DNA of 64,000 nt from NCBI GenBank assembly GCA_012845835.1, contig JABAKD010000019.1, positions 9,287,584-9,351,583 of the forward strand. Reading direction: 5' to 3'. The position numbers were made by a program, and so were the translations under genes. This DNA comes from Undaria pinnatifida (taxonomy: Eukaryota; Sar; Phaeophyceae; Laminariales; Alariaceae). The notes beneath the pieces were generated by a model. That model worked only from the letters and a program-made list of their open reading frames with translations, did no database searches and was not told the origin of the DNA. Shown here piece by piece: positions 13,101-22,584 of this stretch (positions within the stretch are counted from its first letter, which is position 1; the number at the start of each line of letters is the position of its first letter).

Positions 13101-15763
13101 TCACACTTGGCCTTCCTTTTTTGGTTGTTTGCTTCGCTTTGCTTTCCTCTGGTTTGCTCTGCCTTTATTGGACTGGTTGGTTTCAGGACCAATACGGGAA
13201 CTACGTGATCCAACACGTGCTGAAGCACGGCAGGTCCACGGACCGGGGACGCCTCATGAGGGAGGTGAGAGAGAGAGACGACGCGAAGAACGATGCAGTC
13301 ACAGGAGGCGATCACGATGTAATCTTAGTTTTCGCTTGCGGCTTCGCGTTTGGGTCGCCGAGTCCAGACACGCGTGGGAAGTTTTGAGCTTGCTTAGGAG
13401 ATTAAAGGTTAATCGAATCCGTGTTTCAGCTGCACCGACGTGTTTGCTGCAAACTATTCGGAGTGAGGGCAGTTTATGTTGTAGTGTAATAGTTGGGTTG
13501 GTAAGCGTGTGGGGGGGGTGCACTCAGTTTGTGCATGGCCGTAGTCGTATGATCATAGACCCTCGCATCCCTACTATGCCGGGACCGAGCGCGTCGGGTT
13601 TTCACCAACCAGGCAGACATTGATTCCACCAAGCGCGAAGCGCCGTGAGGTGTTCGGCGAGTCGCATGGAGGGTGAACTGCATCCTTCCAAGAACCGCTC
13701 ATAAGACAGACTTCGACACCTTGTGCTTGCTTTGTTGCTTGTGGATGACAGCGCCAATGAGTCGTTATTCGTTTTCTGGTGTGGCTACTCCAGAGACAGC
13801 AATGGGTACTACTATGTAACTGCCTCGTTGGGGGGGAGGCGGGTCATGATGCATTGGATGATGCAGTCTCGTGTTGCTGCTCGTTTTTGTTGCTTTCGTG
13901 TTGGTTTCTTTTTCAGCTTTGGTTGTGCAGGTTTCGTATTTTTTTTCATTTCCGATTTTCGCAGATTGGCGCCGCATTGGTTATAAGTTGTCCATAGTGA
14001 TGTTTTCGAGGTAGTGGTTGCTGTGTATCAGGTCTCTAACTGGTTTTTTGTGTTGCGGTACGATGGGCACAGGTGAAGGAAAATCTGCTGGCCTACAGCC
14101 AGCACAAGTTCGCGTCAAACGTGGTCGAGAAATGCCTCCAGTATGGAACCAAGGAAGAAAGAGGCGTTCTCATCCAGCACCTGCTCTACGGCCACTCGGA
14201 AGGGTGAGAAAGATTATTTGATTTTTTTGTGCTGTCGTTCTTGGTGTTGGCGTGGGTGTTTTTTTTTTGTCTTGTTTTTTTGTGCTGTTTTTTGGTGCTT
14301 GTTGCTCTTGCTATTGATGGGGTTGTTTCGTGTTTCTGTTTTTGTTCTTTGGTCTCGGTCTTGTTGGTGTTGCTGAGTGTTGTTGTTTTTGTTCTTGTTG
14401 TCGTTCTTGTGCCGTTCTCGTTATCTGGGTGTTTTAGTTGTTGGGTTCCGGATTCTGAATTTGTCAGTTTTTTTGTTTCGGTGAGAGGGTGGTATGTATG
14501 TCTGCTCGGCCACTCGGAAGGTCGAAAGGCCGTTTCCTTCTCAATTGCTTTGTTTTTCGTAAGTAAATCAGTGAGACGTGGTGCGATCCCTCTCCCGTAT
14601 TTAACCCATCTCTTGTACTAATGAACACAACACCACGCTCTAGCCCCAAACGGTTTGTCCCAAAAACGTAAAACGTATATATGAAGCAAGTTCTTATGGT
14701 GCTAATCTTGTTGCCTTCCCTCTCCCCCTTCCCCCCCCCCGCCCCTTCCCGTTCCGTTCTCCTCCCTCTTTTTTTTTCCAGAACGTCTCTCCTGCAAGTT
14801 ATGGTATGCGACCCTTACGCTAACTATGTGGTGCAAAAAATCATCGACGTAGCGGACCAGGAGCAACGGCAGACTATCATCATGGAGATCCGCGCCCACG
14901 CGTCGCAGCTCAAGAGGTGGGTGGGCGGGTGGGTCCCAAGGTCCTCTTGTTTTGCCAGCGCTCGTTTTTTTCTTTTTGGGGGGGGGGGTGACTGGCTGTT
15001 CTGTGGGTCCTGCTCTGTGTGTTGCACCTGGTTGTGTTGCACCTGGTTGTGTAGCTTTCTTTCATGTGGCTGGCTTGTGTAACTTTCTGTTTTGTGGCTG
15101 GACGGCCTTCGCGCAGATTTTTTTTCTGGGGTTTCAGTATGTTGGTGAGTTTGCTCAGTTTTTCAGGTTTTGTCGGGGGGGGAGGTTCTGTTGTGGTATC
15201 TCTTTTTGATTATTGTTTTGTTTTTTTGCCTGCCTAACTTGATGAAAGTGTCTGGTATGTTTCGACAACCATTGTTGTACCTCGCGCTGCAGTAGTTGTA
15301 CTCGTTGCGACCTTTTCATTATGTAGGCTCAAGAGAGATGTAACATATTTTGTGAGTAGCGAACGAAGATTGAATGTAGTAAACCTGGAGTTTTCTTGTG
15401 GAACGGTATTGAAGCTTGATATATTGGAAGGCGTGTTGGTTCGGGGACATTTACGCACGGCTTGACAGGAGCAAGTGCTTGTGAGGTTGATCTTGAATAG
15501 GAACAAGGACAAGGCGGGTAGCGAAGCATGCGGCACGGCAGAGTACGGGAAGCTGGTTGGTAACCGACTGGCAGAATCTAACAATTCCATATTAATGAAA
15601 TGTAACGACTGACAGGATTGAGCGTTTTTGTTTCACCTTTTTGTGACGCCCACCGACCCCCTCTCGCCCGTCCGCTACCGTCTCTCGTTTTGTTGTGTGC
15701 AGGTACACTTTCGGCAAGCACATTATCTCGCGCCTCGAAAAACTCTCTGGAAAGAAGATGTGA
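1716..15763 (+). CDS. Pumilio/PUF family RNA-binding protein (multi-exon)
   Basis: Cytoplasmic PUF proteins bind 3'UTR elements of mRNAs and repress or destabilise them. Exons inferred from GT-AG signals and phase: 1716-2606, 3226-3393, 3886-5079, 9022-9142, 9847-10054, 11112-11249, 12552-12677, 13187-13264, 14073-14203, 14782-14916, 15703-15763. After removing one base at each of two poly-G tracts in exon 3, the model gives 1082 aa. The N-terminus is Gly-rich and disordered with about 13 consecutive Gln near aa 160-172. The Pumilio domain opens with SLLDDFRSS and closes with [13 protein letters not shown]. Recognition motifs in order are GSRFIQ, GNYVVQ, GCRVVQ, GNHVVQ, GCRVIQ, GNYVIQ, ASNVVE and ANYVVQ. 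These match the classical repeats 1-8 of human/fly Pumilio, so a UGUANAUA-type target is predicted. The start ATG at 1716 is the first plausible in-frame Met; an upstream exon is possible. The PUF assignment is very secure; the N-terminal exons and start are less so. Confidence 0.9.
2640..2850 (+). repeat. Two copies of interspersed family B in PUF intron 1
   Basis: Segments at about 2640-2695 and 2746-2850 share a core reading roughly TTGTTGxTGGCC...CACGCATCCCTTTCGAG. The same core recurs at about 30590-30710 (reverse orientation), 37920-37990 and 46898-46965, usually next to a G-rich tract. A short dispersed repeat or decayed mobile element is the simplest reading. Confidence 0.65.
6043..6728. 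mobile_element. Minisatellite block with imperfect terminal inverted repeats
   Basis: Roughly a dozen variants of a unit of about 40-50 bp (core CCGGCACTACTTCGCCGGAA) occupy 6060-6610 in the large PUF intron. The block is bounded by an imperfect inverted repeat: GGTCCCTTTTATAGTACCGG near 6050 mirrors ACCGGTCCTATAGAGGGACC near 6702-6721. This suggests a non-autonomous DNA transposon filled with tandem repeats. I found no matching target-site duplication, so the mobile-element reading is tentative; the tandem repeat itself is plain. Confidence 0.45.
7061..8488. mobile_element. hAT-like non-autonomous transposon in PUF intron 3
   Basis: The left end reads CAAGGGTGTGTTCGGTACG from 7061, and the right end at 8470-8488 is its exact reverse complement, giving 19-bp terminal inverted repeats. 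The flanks are ATCTATTG (7053-7060) and ATATATTG (8489-8496), an 8-bp target duplication with one mismatch. An 8-bp duplication is the hallmark of the hAT superfamily. Inside, two arrays of a unit of about 50 bp rich in GGTACC (7080-7430 and 8140-8470) sit in subterminal position, as in Ac-type elements whose transposase binds such repeats. The centre holds one short minus-strand ORF and no transposase, so the element would depend on a helper. Confidence 0.8.
7730..7999 (-). CDS. Small ORF inside the hAT-like element
   Basis: An ATG-initiated 89-codon ORF lies antisense to the PUF gene, between the two subterminal arrays of the 7061-8488 element. It begins [13 protein letters not shown], has a Ser/Pro/Ala-rich middle and a more ordered end containing [21 protein letters not shown] do not recognise the family and see no transposase motif. 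It could be a captured host exon, a remnant of a transposon gene, or chance. Its protein-like composition is the only support. Confidence 0.3.
   Translation of the reverse strand: MSNGAKSQNEVAFSSDATASGGGSSSPAPTPAPAAEVIDVDAEKKAVPVLLLAPLYNSRTGDVYELPAETIKVVDDFPVPAGFRREGTA
8743..8764. other. GC-rich perfect hairpin
   Basis: GCGGGCGGC, a GAAT loop and GCCGCCCGC form a 9-bp perfect stem in an otherwise AT-richer stretch, about 250 bp upstream of the exon carrying PUF repeat 1. No function can be assigned. Confidence 0.6.
9245..9475 (+). repeat. Interspersed family A copy with leading poly-G (PUF intron)
   Basis: A 22-G run leads into a conserved sequence with the cores CATGCATAGCCGTA, AGACCCTCGCATCCCTAC and GCGAAGCGCCGTGAGGTGTT. 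Other copies lie at 13505-13830, 29755-30105, 32411-32660, 36640-36785, 36790-36905, 37690-37885 and, reversed, 47700-47800. The poly-G-first arrangement is shared by several copies, so the homopolymer appears to be part of the element or its insertion signature. Confidence 0.75.
10180..10279 (+). pseudogene. Duplicated PUF repeat-3 exon segment (non-functional or alternative exon)
   Basis: This segment reads [16 protein letters not shown]...[15 protein letters not shown]. It is a second copy of the repeat-3 part of the preceding exon (9953-10050), at roughly 80-85% nucleotide identity by eye and with one extra codon. The recognition residues Cys-Arg...Gln are kept. The ancestral donor (CAG|GTTAGT) has become GAGTTTAGA; the nearest donor (GTGAGT at 10280) gives a 100-nt exon that would shift the frame. 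The acceptor is preceded by 31 G residues rather than pyrimidines. It is most likely a decaying duplicate, or an exon whose inclusion truncates the protein. Confidence 0.75.
10300..10870 (+). repeat. Degenerate TGTATGCGCGT minisatellite
   Basis: Variants of TGTATGCGCGT/TGTGTGCGCGT recur at irregular spacing of about 20-60 bp through this intron stretch, directly after the duplicated PUF segment. No coding potential is evident. Confidence 0.6.
11270..12470. other. AT-richer intron insert, unassigned
   Basis: This stretch of the intron between PUF repeats 4 and 5 differs from its surroundings in lower GC content and lacks the G/T strand bias of neighbouring introns. It looks inserted. I found no clean terminal inverted repeat and no protein I recognise, so its nature is open. 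Confidence 0.35.
13505..13830 (+). repeat. Interspersed family A copy
   Basis: One of the two longest copies of the family led by a G-rich tract, in the PUF intron between repeats 6 and 7. It continues beyond the shorter copies into a 3' part (TTCGTTTTCTGGTGTGGC and following) shared with the copy at 29755-30105. Confidence 0.7.
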
Positions 15764-15771
15764 TGATCGAT

Positions 15772-15862
15772 TGGCTGATGGATTGGTTCGTTGATTGATT
15801 GATTGCTTGATCGATTGGTTGATTGATTGGTTGGTTGGTTGGTTGGTTGGTTGGTTGGCCGG
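15772..15862 (+). repeat. TTGA/TTGG tetranucleotide repeat just after the PUF stop
   Basis: Beginning within 10 bp of the stop codon, GATTGATT units pass into seven or more GGTT units. It therefore lies in the presumed PUF 3'UTR. Similar GATT-rich runs occur at about 20046-20080 and 21060-21150. Confidence 0.8.
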
Positions 15863-16261
15863 CGAAATCATTAATGACTTGGGCCGTCTCCCGCATGCGA
15901 ATAATAGGCCGAACAAGTTACGTATCGAGGGAGGCGGAGGGGGGGAGGAGGAGAGGGGGTGCAGAGGAGAGGGCATGGAAGGGGGATGACGGGGCCAGCA
16001 GTGGCCTGTGGGGGAACCTATGCGGGGAGAGGGCAGAACCGGTTTCGCCCACGAAAAGAGAACGCCGTTCGTACAAAATTTCAGCAGATAATAGTTAGCG
16101 TTTTTTTTTTAAGAAAAAGCGATTGTCGATGGAAAACCACGGTCGCTTTTGGCGCCCGTGTTAGTGTGAGACCGCGGGCGTGGGTGTGTGGGGCTTGACG
16201 ACCGTCGCCCTGCTCAGGCGTGGGGTGGGTAAGGGTGGGGATGCGGCGGCTGCATGCGATG

Positions 16262-16395
16262 AAATTAGATGGAATGGGATTGGATGGGAGGGCATGGCAT
16301 GGGATGGGATGAGATGGGATGACATGAGATGGCATGAGATGGCATGGAATGGGTTAGGATGGCATGAGACGGGATGGGGTGGAATAGGAAGGTTG
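16262..16395 (+). repeat. Degenerate GGGAT pentamer array
   Basis: Variants of GGGATGGGATGAGATGG fill this stretch. It is the third pentanucleotide-type array in the window, beside CCCTA (1.06-1.64 kb) and GGGTC (34.2-35.0 kb). Confidence 0.75.
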
Positions 16396-16735
16396 GCTTT
16401 CCGTCGATGGCGACAGGGGGGGGGGAGGGCGGGGGCGTGGCTTTTCGCGCCCAAATATGAGAGGTTTTCGTAGGAAAATTATTGGCGAGGGAAGGGGGGG
16501 AAGGGGGGATAGGGAGGGTGGTGCGATGTATCCGTCGACTCCTCAGTACCTTTATTAGACAAGCAAGGTTTTGTCCAGAGTAGGGGGAGTCGGGAGAAGC
16601 ACGGGAAAAAAAGCTTGGGCACCGGCGAGGTTGATGTGTACTGTAGTATGTCCGGGCGGTGCCTTTGGGCTGGGCTGGAATCACCATACGCCGACTGTCG
16701 TTTTAGTTTTGATTGGTTGCCATCCGCCTCAGAAG

Positions 16736-16792
16736 AAGGAAGGAAGGAAGGAGGGAGGGAGGGAGGGAGAGAGGGAGAGAGGGAGGTGGAAT
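16736..16792 (+). repeat. GGAA/GGAG/GAGA purine microsatellite
   Basis: A polypurine run of AAGG units passes into GGAG and GAGAGGGA units. No gene association is evident. Confidence 0.85.
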
Positions 16793-17952
16793 GGGAGAAC
16801 AGGGAAGTTTTTTGTCCCGGTGATGTTTTTATATCGTCCCCAATCAGTTGCGGCTCAATCACGAAACAAGGACCGCTGGAAGAACGTTTTTACCCCGCAT
16901 GGGAGACAGGGGGAAAATGGGGGCGGGGGTGGAGCTTGAATGCGCGCGAGCGATGCGTACGAGCGATCGCGCGCGAGGTGTGTGGCGTTTTTGTTGTGGT
17001 GATTCGTCGCGATCGCGAAGCAATCACGATGCAAAGCCTGCTGAAAAACGTTCGAGGGCAAGGCATGGGGGAGGGGGGGGGGGGGGGAGGGGCGTGCATG
17101 CGTTGCAATCGCGTGCGATGTGTCGCGTTCGCCGGTGCTTTTTGCGCACGTGTTTTGATAGGAGCGGAACGCTCTTTCGCTCAATCCGTCGACGGAATAT
17201 TTTTAACAGTTGTGTGATACTTTCTGATAAGAGAGGAATGGGTGAGTGAGACTGCTTTGCGCGTACCGGGTTGATAGGGATGGATGGGGGAAGGGTACTG
17301 CAAGTAGACGACCACGGTAAATGGAGTCTGCAATGACGTGTAGGCGGAGTTGGTTGGCCCGGGGACGGGGGACGGGGGAGGGCATTAGGCAGGAAGGACG
17401 ATTGTATAAAGCGAACAGTCGTGCTTTGTTTGTTGGTCGTGAACTGGTTAACGAGCCAATGGCAATGACTTGTCGGCGCCCGTCGACCGAAGTTACCGGT
17501 CGGGGTTGGGAACTGGGAGATTCTAATAAGCGGCCTCGTCGCTACTTATTTTTTTTTGTTTTGTGGTAGGGTTTCCTTCTCTGCTCCAAGGCGAACGAAG
17601 TTGGTGTGTATTGTAGTGCTCTTACCTGTCTGTGTGCGCGGGGGGGTGGGGGCGGGGGGCAGGATTTGGAAGAGGCCTGAGCGATCGGCAAACAAAACAA
17701 ACACACCGGTCGGCAGGGAAGGAGAGTGGTGGTCGCTTGCAAATCGTGGGAGGTCGGCTCTTCTTTTGAGCGGCGACGGAGGGGGGGACGTTTGAGTCGA
17801 TTATACACCTTATGCTACTTGGGCTTTTATATATTCATTTATGTTGGGGTGATGAGGGCTTCCTTTCCCTCTCTCCGTTGTAGGACACGGTGCACAAGGC
17901 GGGGTGTATTTTCGCTGCGAGAAAAAAACGCCGGTTTCATTTTCGGAGCAAC

Positions 17953-18001
17953 ACATTTGGTGCCAACAGCAGCCGACGGAGAAAACTGTGGGCACCAAAT
18001 G
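17953..18001. other. 11-bp inverted repeat (stem-loop)
   Basis: CATTTGGTGCC and GGCACCAAATG are separated by about 27 bases in the PUF downstream region. Confidence 0.6.
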
Positions 18002-18911
18002 GCTTTCTTCGTTGCAGCGGACGGGCAGGTTGACGCTCGCTGTTTGTTGGCCGGGTTACCGGGTCATTCCCCCGGCCCCCCGCCATCCATCCGTCCATAT
18101 GAACTCCGCCCTTCAAGTGCTGTCAAAAACGCGACGGTAGCAGTTCTGTTTTTCTTCTGTCTGTTATTTTTCTTGTATACCCCTTCCTTTGATTGTTCGG
18201 AGCGGGGATTGGACTGAAATTGACTGGCTTTTTAAAGTGGTAACGACCTTTATTTGTTTTTTTGCGCGCACACGGTATAAAAGGACAAATCCTTGCACAT
18301 GGGTGGCATTTTTGTCTCGGCCGAAATGTTTTGGACGCGTGTGTGTAATGTGTGGGGTCGGCTTTTGTTTGCTTATCGCTCTCTCTGCTCCGCCCACGCA
18401 CCACGTGTCGTTTTGTTTTGTAGCCATTTGATTGGCCACAAAGCGAGAACGCGGCGGGATTTCGGGAGGGAGAGGATGGAGGTTGGGGGGGAGGGGGGGA
18501 GGGGGGGGGGAGAGAGAGGGGTTGTTGGCGAGCGAGAGATTCTAAAAGGCTGGTTGTGGTGCTCTAGGCATAGGGTATTGAGCATGGTATATATATGATG
18601 CTTTTTTACCTTGCTGGGACGTGACTGGAGTAGCTTGGGTTGTCGCGTTTGGATCTGGAGTAGCAGTAGTAGTGATGGTGTCGTACTAAAGCACCTCACC
18701 GTATATTCTTGTTGCTTTGTTGGGAGGCTGGGGGGACGCCAGTGGGTGGAAGGAGCAAGAACAGGAGCAGGGGGGGGAAGAGGAGGCAGAATGAGACAGA
18801 AGAGATTCGTCTCGCATGTGGATGGAGGGGGAGGAGGGACGGAGCCCGGGCGGGGCAGAAGGGGAGGAAGTACAATAGAAAACATGACGCGGCTAAAAAA
18901 AAGTGAGATAG

Positions 18912-18937
18912 TGAACCGTGCGGAAAGGCACGGTTCA
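18912..18937. other. 10-bp perfect hairpin
   Basis: TGAACCGTGC, a six-base loop GGAAAG, and GCACGGTTCA. No gene context. Confidence 0.6.
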
Positions 18938-19261
18938 ATTACGCTGCACGGTCGAATATAGGGAGTGAGGGGGAAGGAGAAGCCGGGGGAGCAGGAGGAG
19001 GAGTAGTGTGCGGGAAAGCAGTGCGTGGTTACTCGTCCGTGGCGGTGAGTTGGTTGGTTGGGTGGGTTGAATGAGGAGGGGGGGGGGCTGCTGCTTTTGC
19101 TGTTGTTCCGTTTTTTCTTTTTTCTTTTTTCTGTTGTACAAGGCACGAAGCGGGAAACGGCAATGGTTTGAGCGAGGTGGGGATGTTGTTGTTTATTGTC
19201 GGCATCGTTGGCGAAGGGATATAGCGCCAGGGAGGGGGTAGGACTAGTAACAGTAGGGGTA

Positions 19262-19346
19262 GGGGTAACGGTCGCAGCAGTAGCAGCAGCGGCGGTAGCA
19301 GAAGGCGGCGGCAGCGGCAGCAGCAGCAGCAGCAGCAGCAGCCTCG
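19262..19346 (+). repeat. GCA/GCG triplet repeat outside a recognised gene
   Basis: AGCAGTAGCAGCAGCGG units end in a pure CAG/AGC run. Translation in the available frames gives poly-Ser/Ala or poly-Gln with no flanking protein-like sequence, so I annotate only the repeat. Confidence 0.75.
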
Positions 19347-22300
19347 CTAGCAGGGAGCAAGCGATGTACTCTGCTGCGCTCTTCTGTCTGTTGGTGTACG
19401 TGTCGTTGTTTCGGCTGCTGCGCTGCATTGCTCTGCACAGCATTGCCCTGTACTGCTTAGCAATGCACTGCTCTGCACTTCACGAACGGGGTTCATTCAC
19501 ATTGACCCGTGCGGAGGGAGGGAGGTATTTCGGACGGGGGGAGGGGAGGGGGGACAGGAGGCAAAAAAAACGGGAGGTGAAGAGGGTGGATGGATGGAGG
19601 GCCGACATATTGTTTTGCCTTTTTTTTGTCGCTTTAGTACGTCGACGCTTGCTTGCTTGCTTAAGGGGACGAAACGATCGAAGCACGACGGACGTGACTC
19701 AAAAGAGATGTATATTTAGCTCGCCAGAGGATGCAGGGGGATGACCGTGGTGGTGGTAATGGTGGTGTTGGTGGTGACTTGTGTCGGGATTGAATAGTCG
19801 TCAGTCGGTCGGATTCGGTTTGTTTTGACATTTTTTCGAGTTGGCGCTGGAGAGGCAGCGTGAAACCGGCCAGCCTGGCCTGGCCCGGTCGTGAGGCGCG
19901 CCAAGAGTGAGAAGCGGGTAGACAAGAGTCGGCGGGCTGCCCTCCTTCCCTCCCTCCCTCCCTCCCTGCTCCCCCTCCCTCCTTTTGTCTCTCGTCTTGT
20001 CTTCCCTTCGTGGTTTGTGTTCCGTTCCGGTTGATTTCCGTGTCAATTGATGGATGGATTGATTGATTGATTGTGATTGGACGGTCGGTGTTGGTGGGCG
20101 GGAGGGAGGGTGGGTGGGTGGGTGGGTGGGCGGGTCGGCGGGGGGGGTCGCGAAGATGGTGTACAATTATCTGTCCAGCTGATCTGAGATACACCCCGTT
20201 TTCCCGTTTTTTTCGGGGAAGGGAGAAGAGAAGGAGGATAAAAGTATCATGCAATGGCTGGGATTTCCGCTGGGGAAAGGAGTGTACATTTGTAGATTTG
20301 TTTCCGATATTCTCCGGGCCCCTGCCCCCGCCCCCAGTCCCTCTCCTTTTCACCCCGGTCTTGGCTCTGGATCCGCGTTTCCCGCTATTCAGTTGAGAGG
20401 GAGCGTTTTTTGCTGGACCGGGCCGTATTATTATCGGTTAATACGCCTAGCGGGAAGCTCTTAGGGTCATCAAATCAGTAGAGTTGGTTGAGTTGAAAGA
20501 AAAGAGGGGGAGCCAGTCGTTGTTACTTTTTTTGTTGTTGCGCGCGCGTTTCTCTTGGGTTGGGTGGCGACAGCACCTAAAAAAGAAAATGAAGATTTAG
20601 ATTTCCGTTTTTTTTTTTTTTCTTTAGGATGGCGGGGGTCTGTTATGTTTTGTTTTTCTGTTTGCTGTTTGTTTACTTTCTTGTCCTCTCCGGCGATTAG
20701 TAGCGGAGGGGGCGGCCAGTCAACGCGAGTATTGACGGCAGGCAATCGGAGTAGCAGAAGAGGAGGAGGAGCTAGGAAATAGGAGAAAGAAGCCAGCCGT
20801 GTAGCCGCTTTGTTTTGTGTGTCGTTTGTAATGGGTGGCAGTAGTAGCAGCAACAAAATGACAACAGCAGAAACAGCTAAAGTAGCTGCTGTTGATGCTA
20901 CTACACTGTAGTAGCAGAGCACCATGGGAAAAGAGGAGTCGATGTTTTTCGAAGTCGGAATTAATCATATCTTCTTCCCCCCCCCCCCCGAGAATTCAAC
21001 AAGAATAACGAACGAATGAACCGTTTTATTCAGAGGGAGAAAAATAATACATTGTAGCAAGAGGGGCGTTTGATTGGTTGGTGATCGATCAGTTGGAGGG
21101 CTGGTCAAGGGGTTGAAGTTGATTGGTTGATCGGTTGATCGGTTGTCTGTCGTAGCCCGTGTGCTTTTGGTCGGTCTGTTCGGGTGATCATTGGAAACCC
21201 TGGTGTTCGTTCTTATTATGCATAGTTGTAGTGCCTGTAACCTGTTGGTGCTACGCAGCTAGGTGCAGCAAGCGAGGCAGTAACGAAGCAGCTCTGGTTT
21301 GTTTTGCTTGTCGTATAGTCTAATGAATGAGTGGCTTTTACGTATACTTATTTTCCCTGAGAGTGTTCGAAAGTTCCTGGAAAATTCTGGGAGTTGTTTT
21401 TTTTTCGGATGTCTTTCTCCCTTCCCGTCCCAAGGAAAGTATTGTATTGCGACAAGAAAGATTAGTGTGATGACTGTGATCATGACGATGGCATTTCACT
21501 CGCGACAGCCACTTATTTACCTGAAGGAGGGGGGGGAAGAAGCGCTGGTATTGTGTGCTGCTTGATTGCTGTTGTTGTTTATGGTTTCGTTGATTTTGGT
21601 GGATTTTCTAGCGGCGAAAAAAATAGCGCAGTCTGATGCCTTTTTATTGACAGACGATATGTTTTTTTTTCACCCCAAAAAATCCGGAAAATAGTGTGAC
21701 CACCAACCTTGAAAAACCGACCGACCAGTCGAGCATATTCTCCGCACCTTGGCTGCACACGTAAGACTCTACTCGGCGGTAAAAGTATCAAATATTATGT
21801 ATTGTGGCATGTTGCTGACGCCGGCTTTTGTGACGATGATTGATGATGGAGTTGACGCCTGTCTCTCCCAGTTTGTTTCTTTTTTTGTTCAATGGAGAAG
21901 AACGAACAGCGTGTAGTTGGTACATACAGCAGTACAGTACATTTGACTAGTAGGATGCCACTCGGTAATATTGCCGGTCGCCCGGCAGTCTTGAGCGGTT
22001 CCCACCCAGCCCCTCTTCCCCCCGAAATGAAAGTATCGATTGAAAATGCACACCCTCTTCGCCTAATCTTTACTTTACGTTTTCCGAGTCCTCGTTCCAT
22101 AGAGGGTACAAACCAGGGCACCTATTAAGAAACAGAAACACCGACCCAGGGTGGGTTTGTTGGTTGGGAATTGGTGCGTTCTGCACTAACTTTAGCATTC
22201 CGGCTCCCGGAATTTTTTGTTTTTCCTGTATATTTCAGCCTATCTTACTTCCTACTCTGTTTCTTACTGTGACAGATGTCTCGTACTATACAGGGTCCTG

Positions 22301-22584
22301 AAGAAGGTATCGTCCAGGGGCCAATATTCCACACATGAGACAGATCATGATCTAGGTTATCTAGATCCTGTACCTGCCGTTATGGTGTGTGGTCCCAAAC
22401 GCAGGAAACGGTCATTCAAAAGCCATTCAGATCGCACGGCAACATGGCGTATATAGGTCCATACAGATCGTGTAGACCAGGGATCTTCTGTCTGCAAAGA
22501 GTGGTGGAATGTGTTAAGGCATTCGTTCGTGTCGTCTCAGTCCTCACTCGTAGGAGAATCCCCTCGATTATCATTTTTGATTTT

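Larger units (their letters stand above)
15764..22580. other. PUF downstream region, no recognised gene
   Basis: Several open frames exist, but all are Pro/Ser/Leu- or Arg-rich translations of G- or T-biased low-complexity DNA, and none shows a family motif or a convincing exon. The first kilobase is probably PUF 3'UTR. The plus strand stays G/T-rich to about 20 kb. Notable contents are listed separately: TTGG/TTGA repeats, a GGGAT-like array, GGAA/GGAG runs, a GCA/GCG triplet stretch and two hairpins. Confidence 0.4.

Noticed and set aside
13780..13830. PUF-like peptide RDSNGYYYV resembling repeat 6
   Set aside because: The sequence belongs to the family A repeat and recurs at about 30040 in a non-PUF context.
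18373..19443. 356-codon minus-strand ORF rich in Leu, Pro, Ser and Thr
   Set aside because: Complement of G/T-rich low-complexity DNA; no domain, no repeat-independent protein sequence.
19661..20353. 230-codon minus-strand ORF
   Set aside because: Composed of translated GATT and GGGA simple repeats; no recognisable protein.
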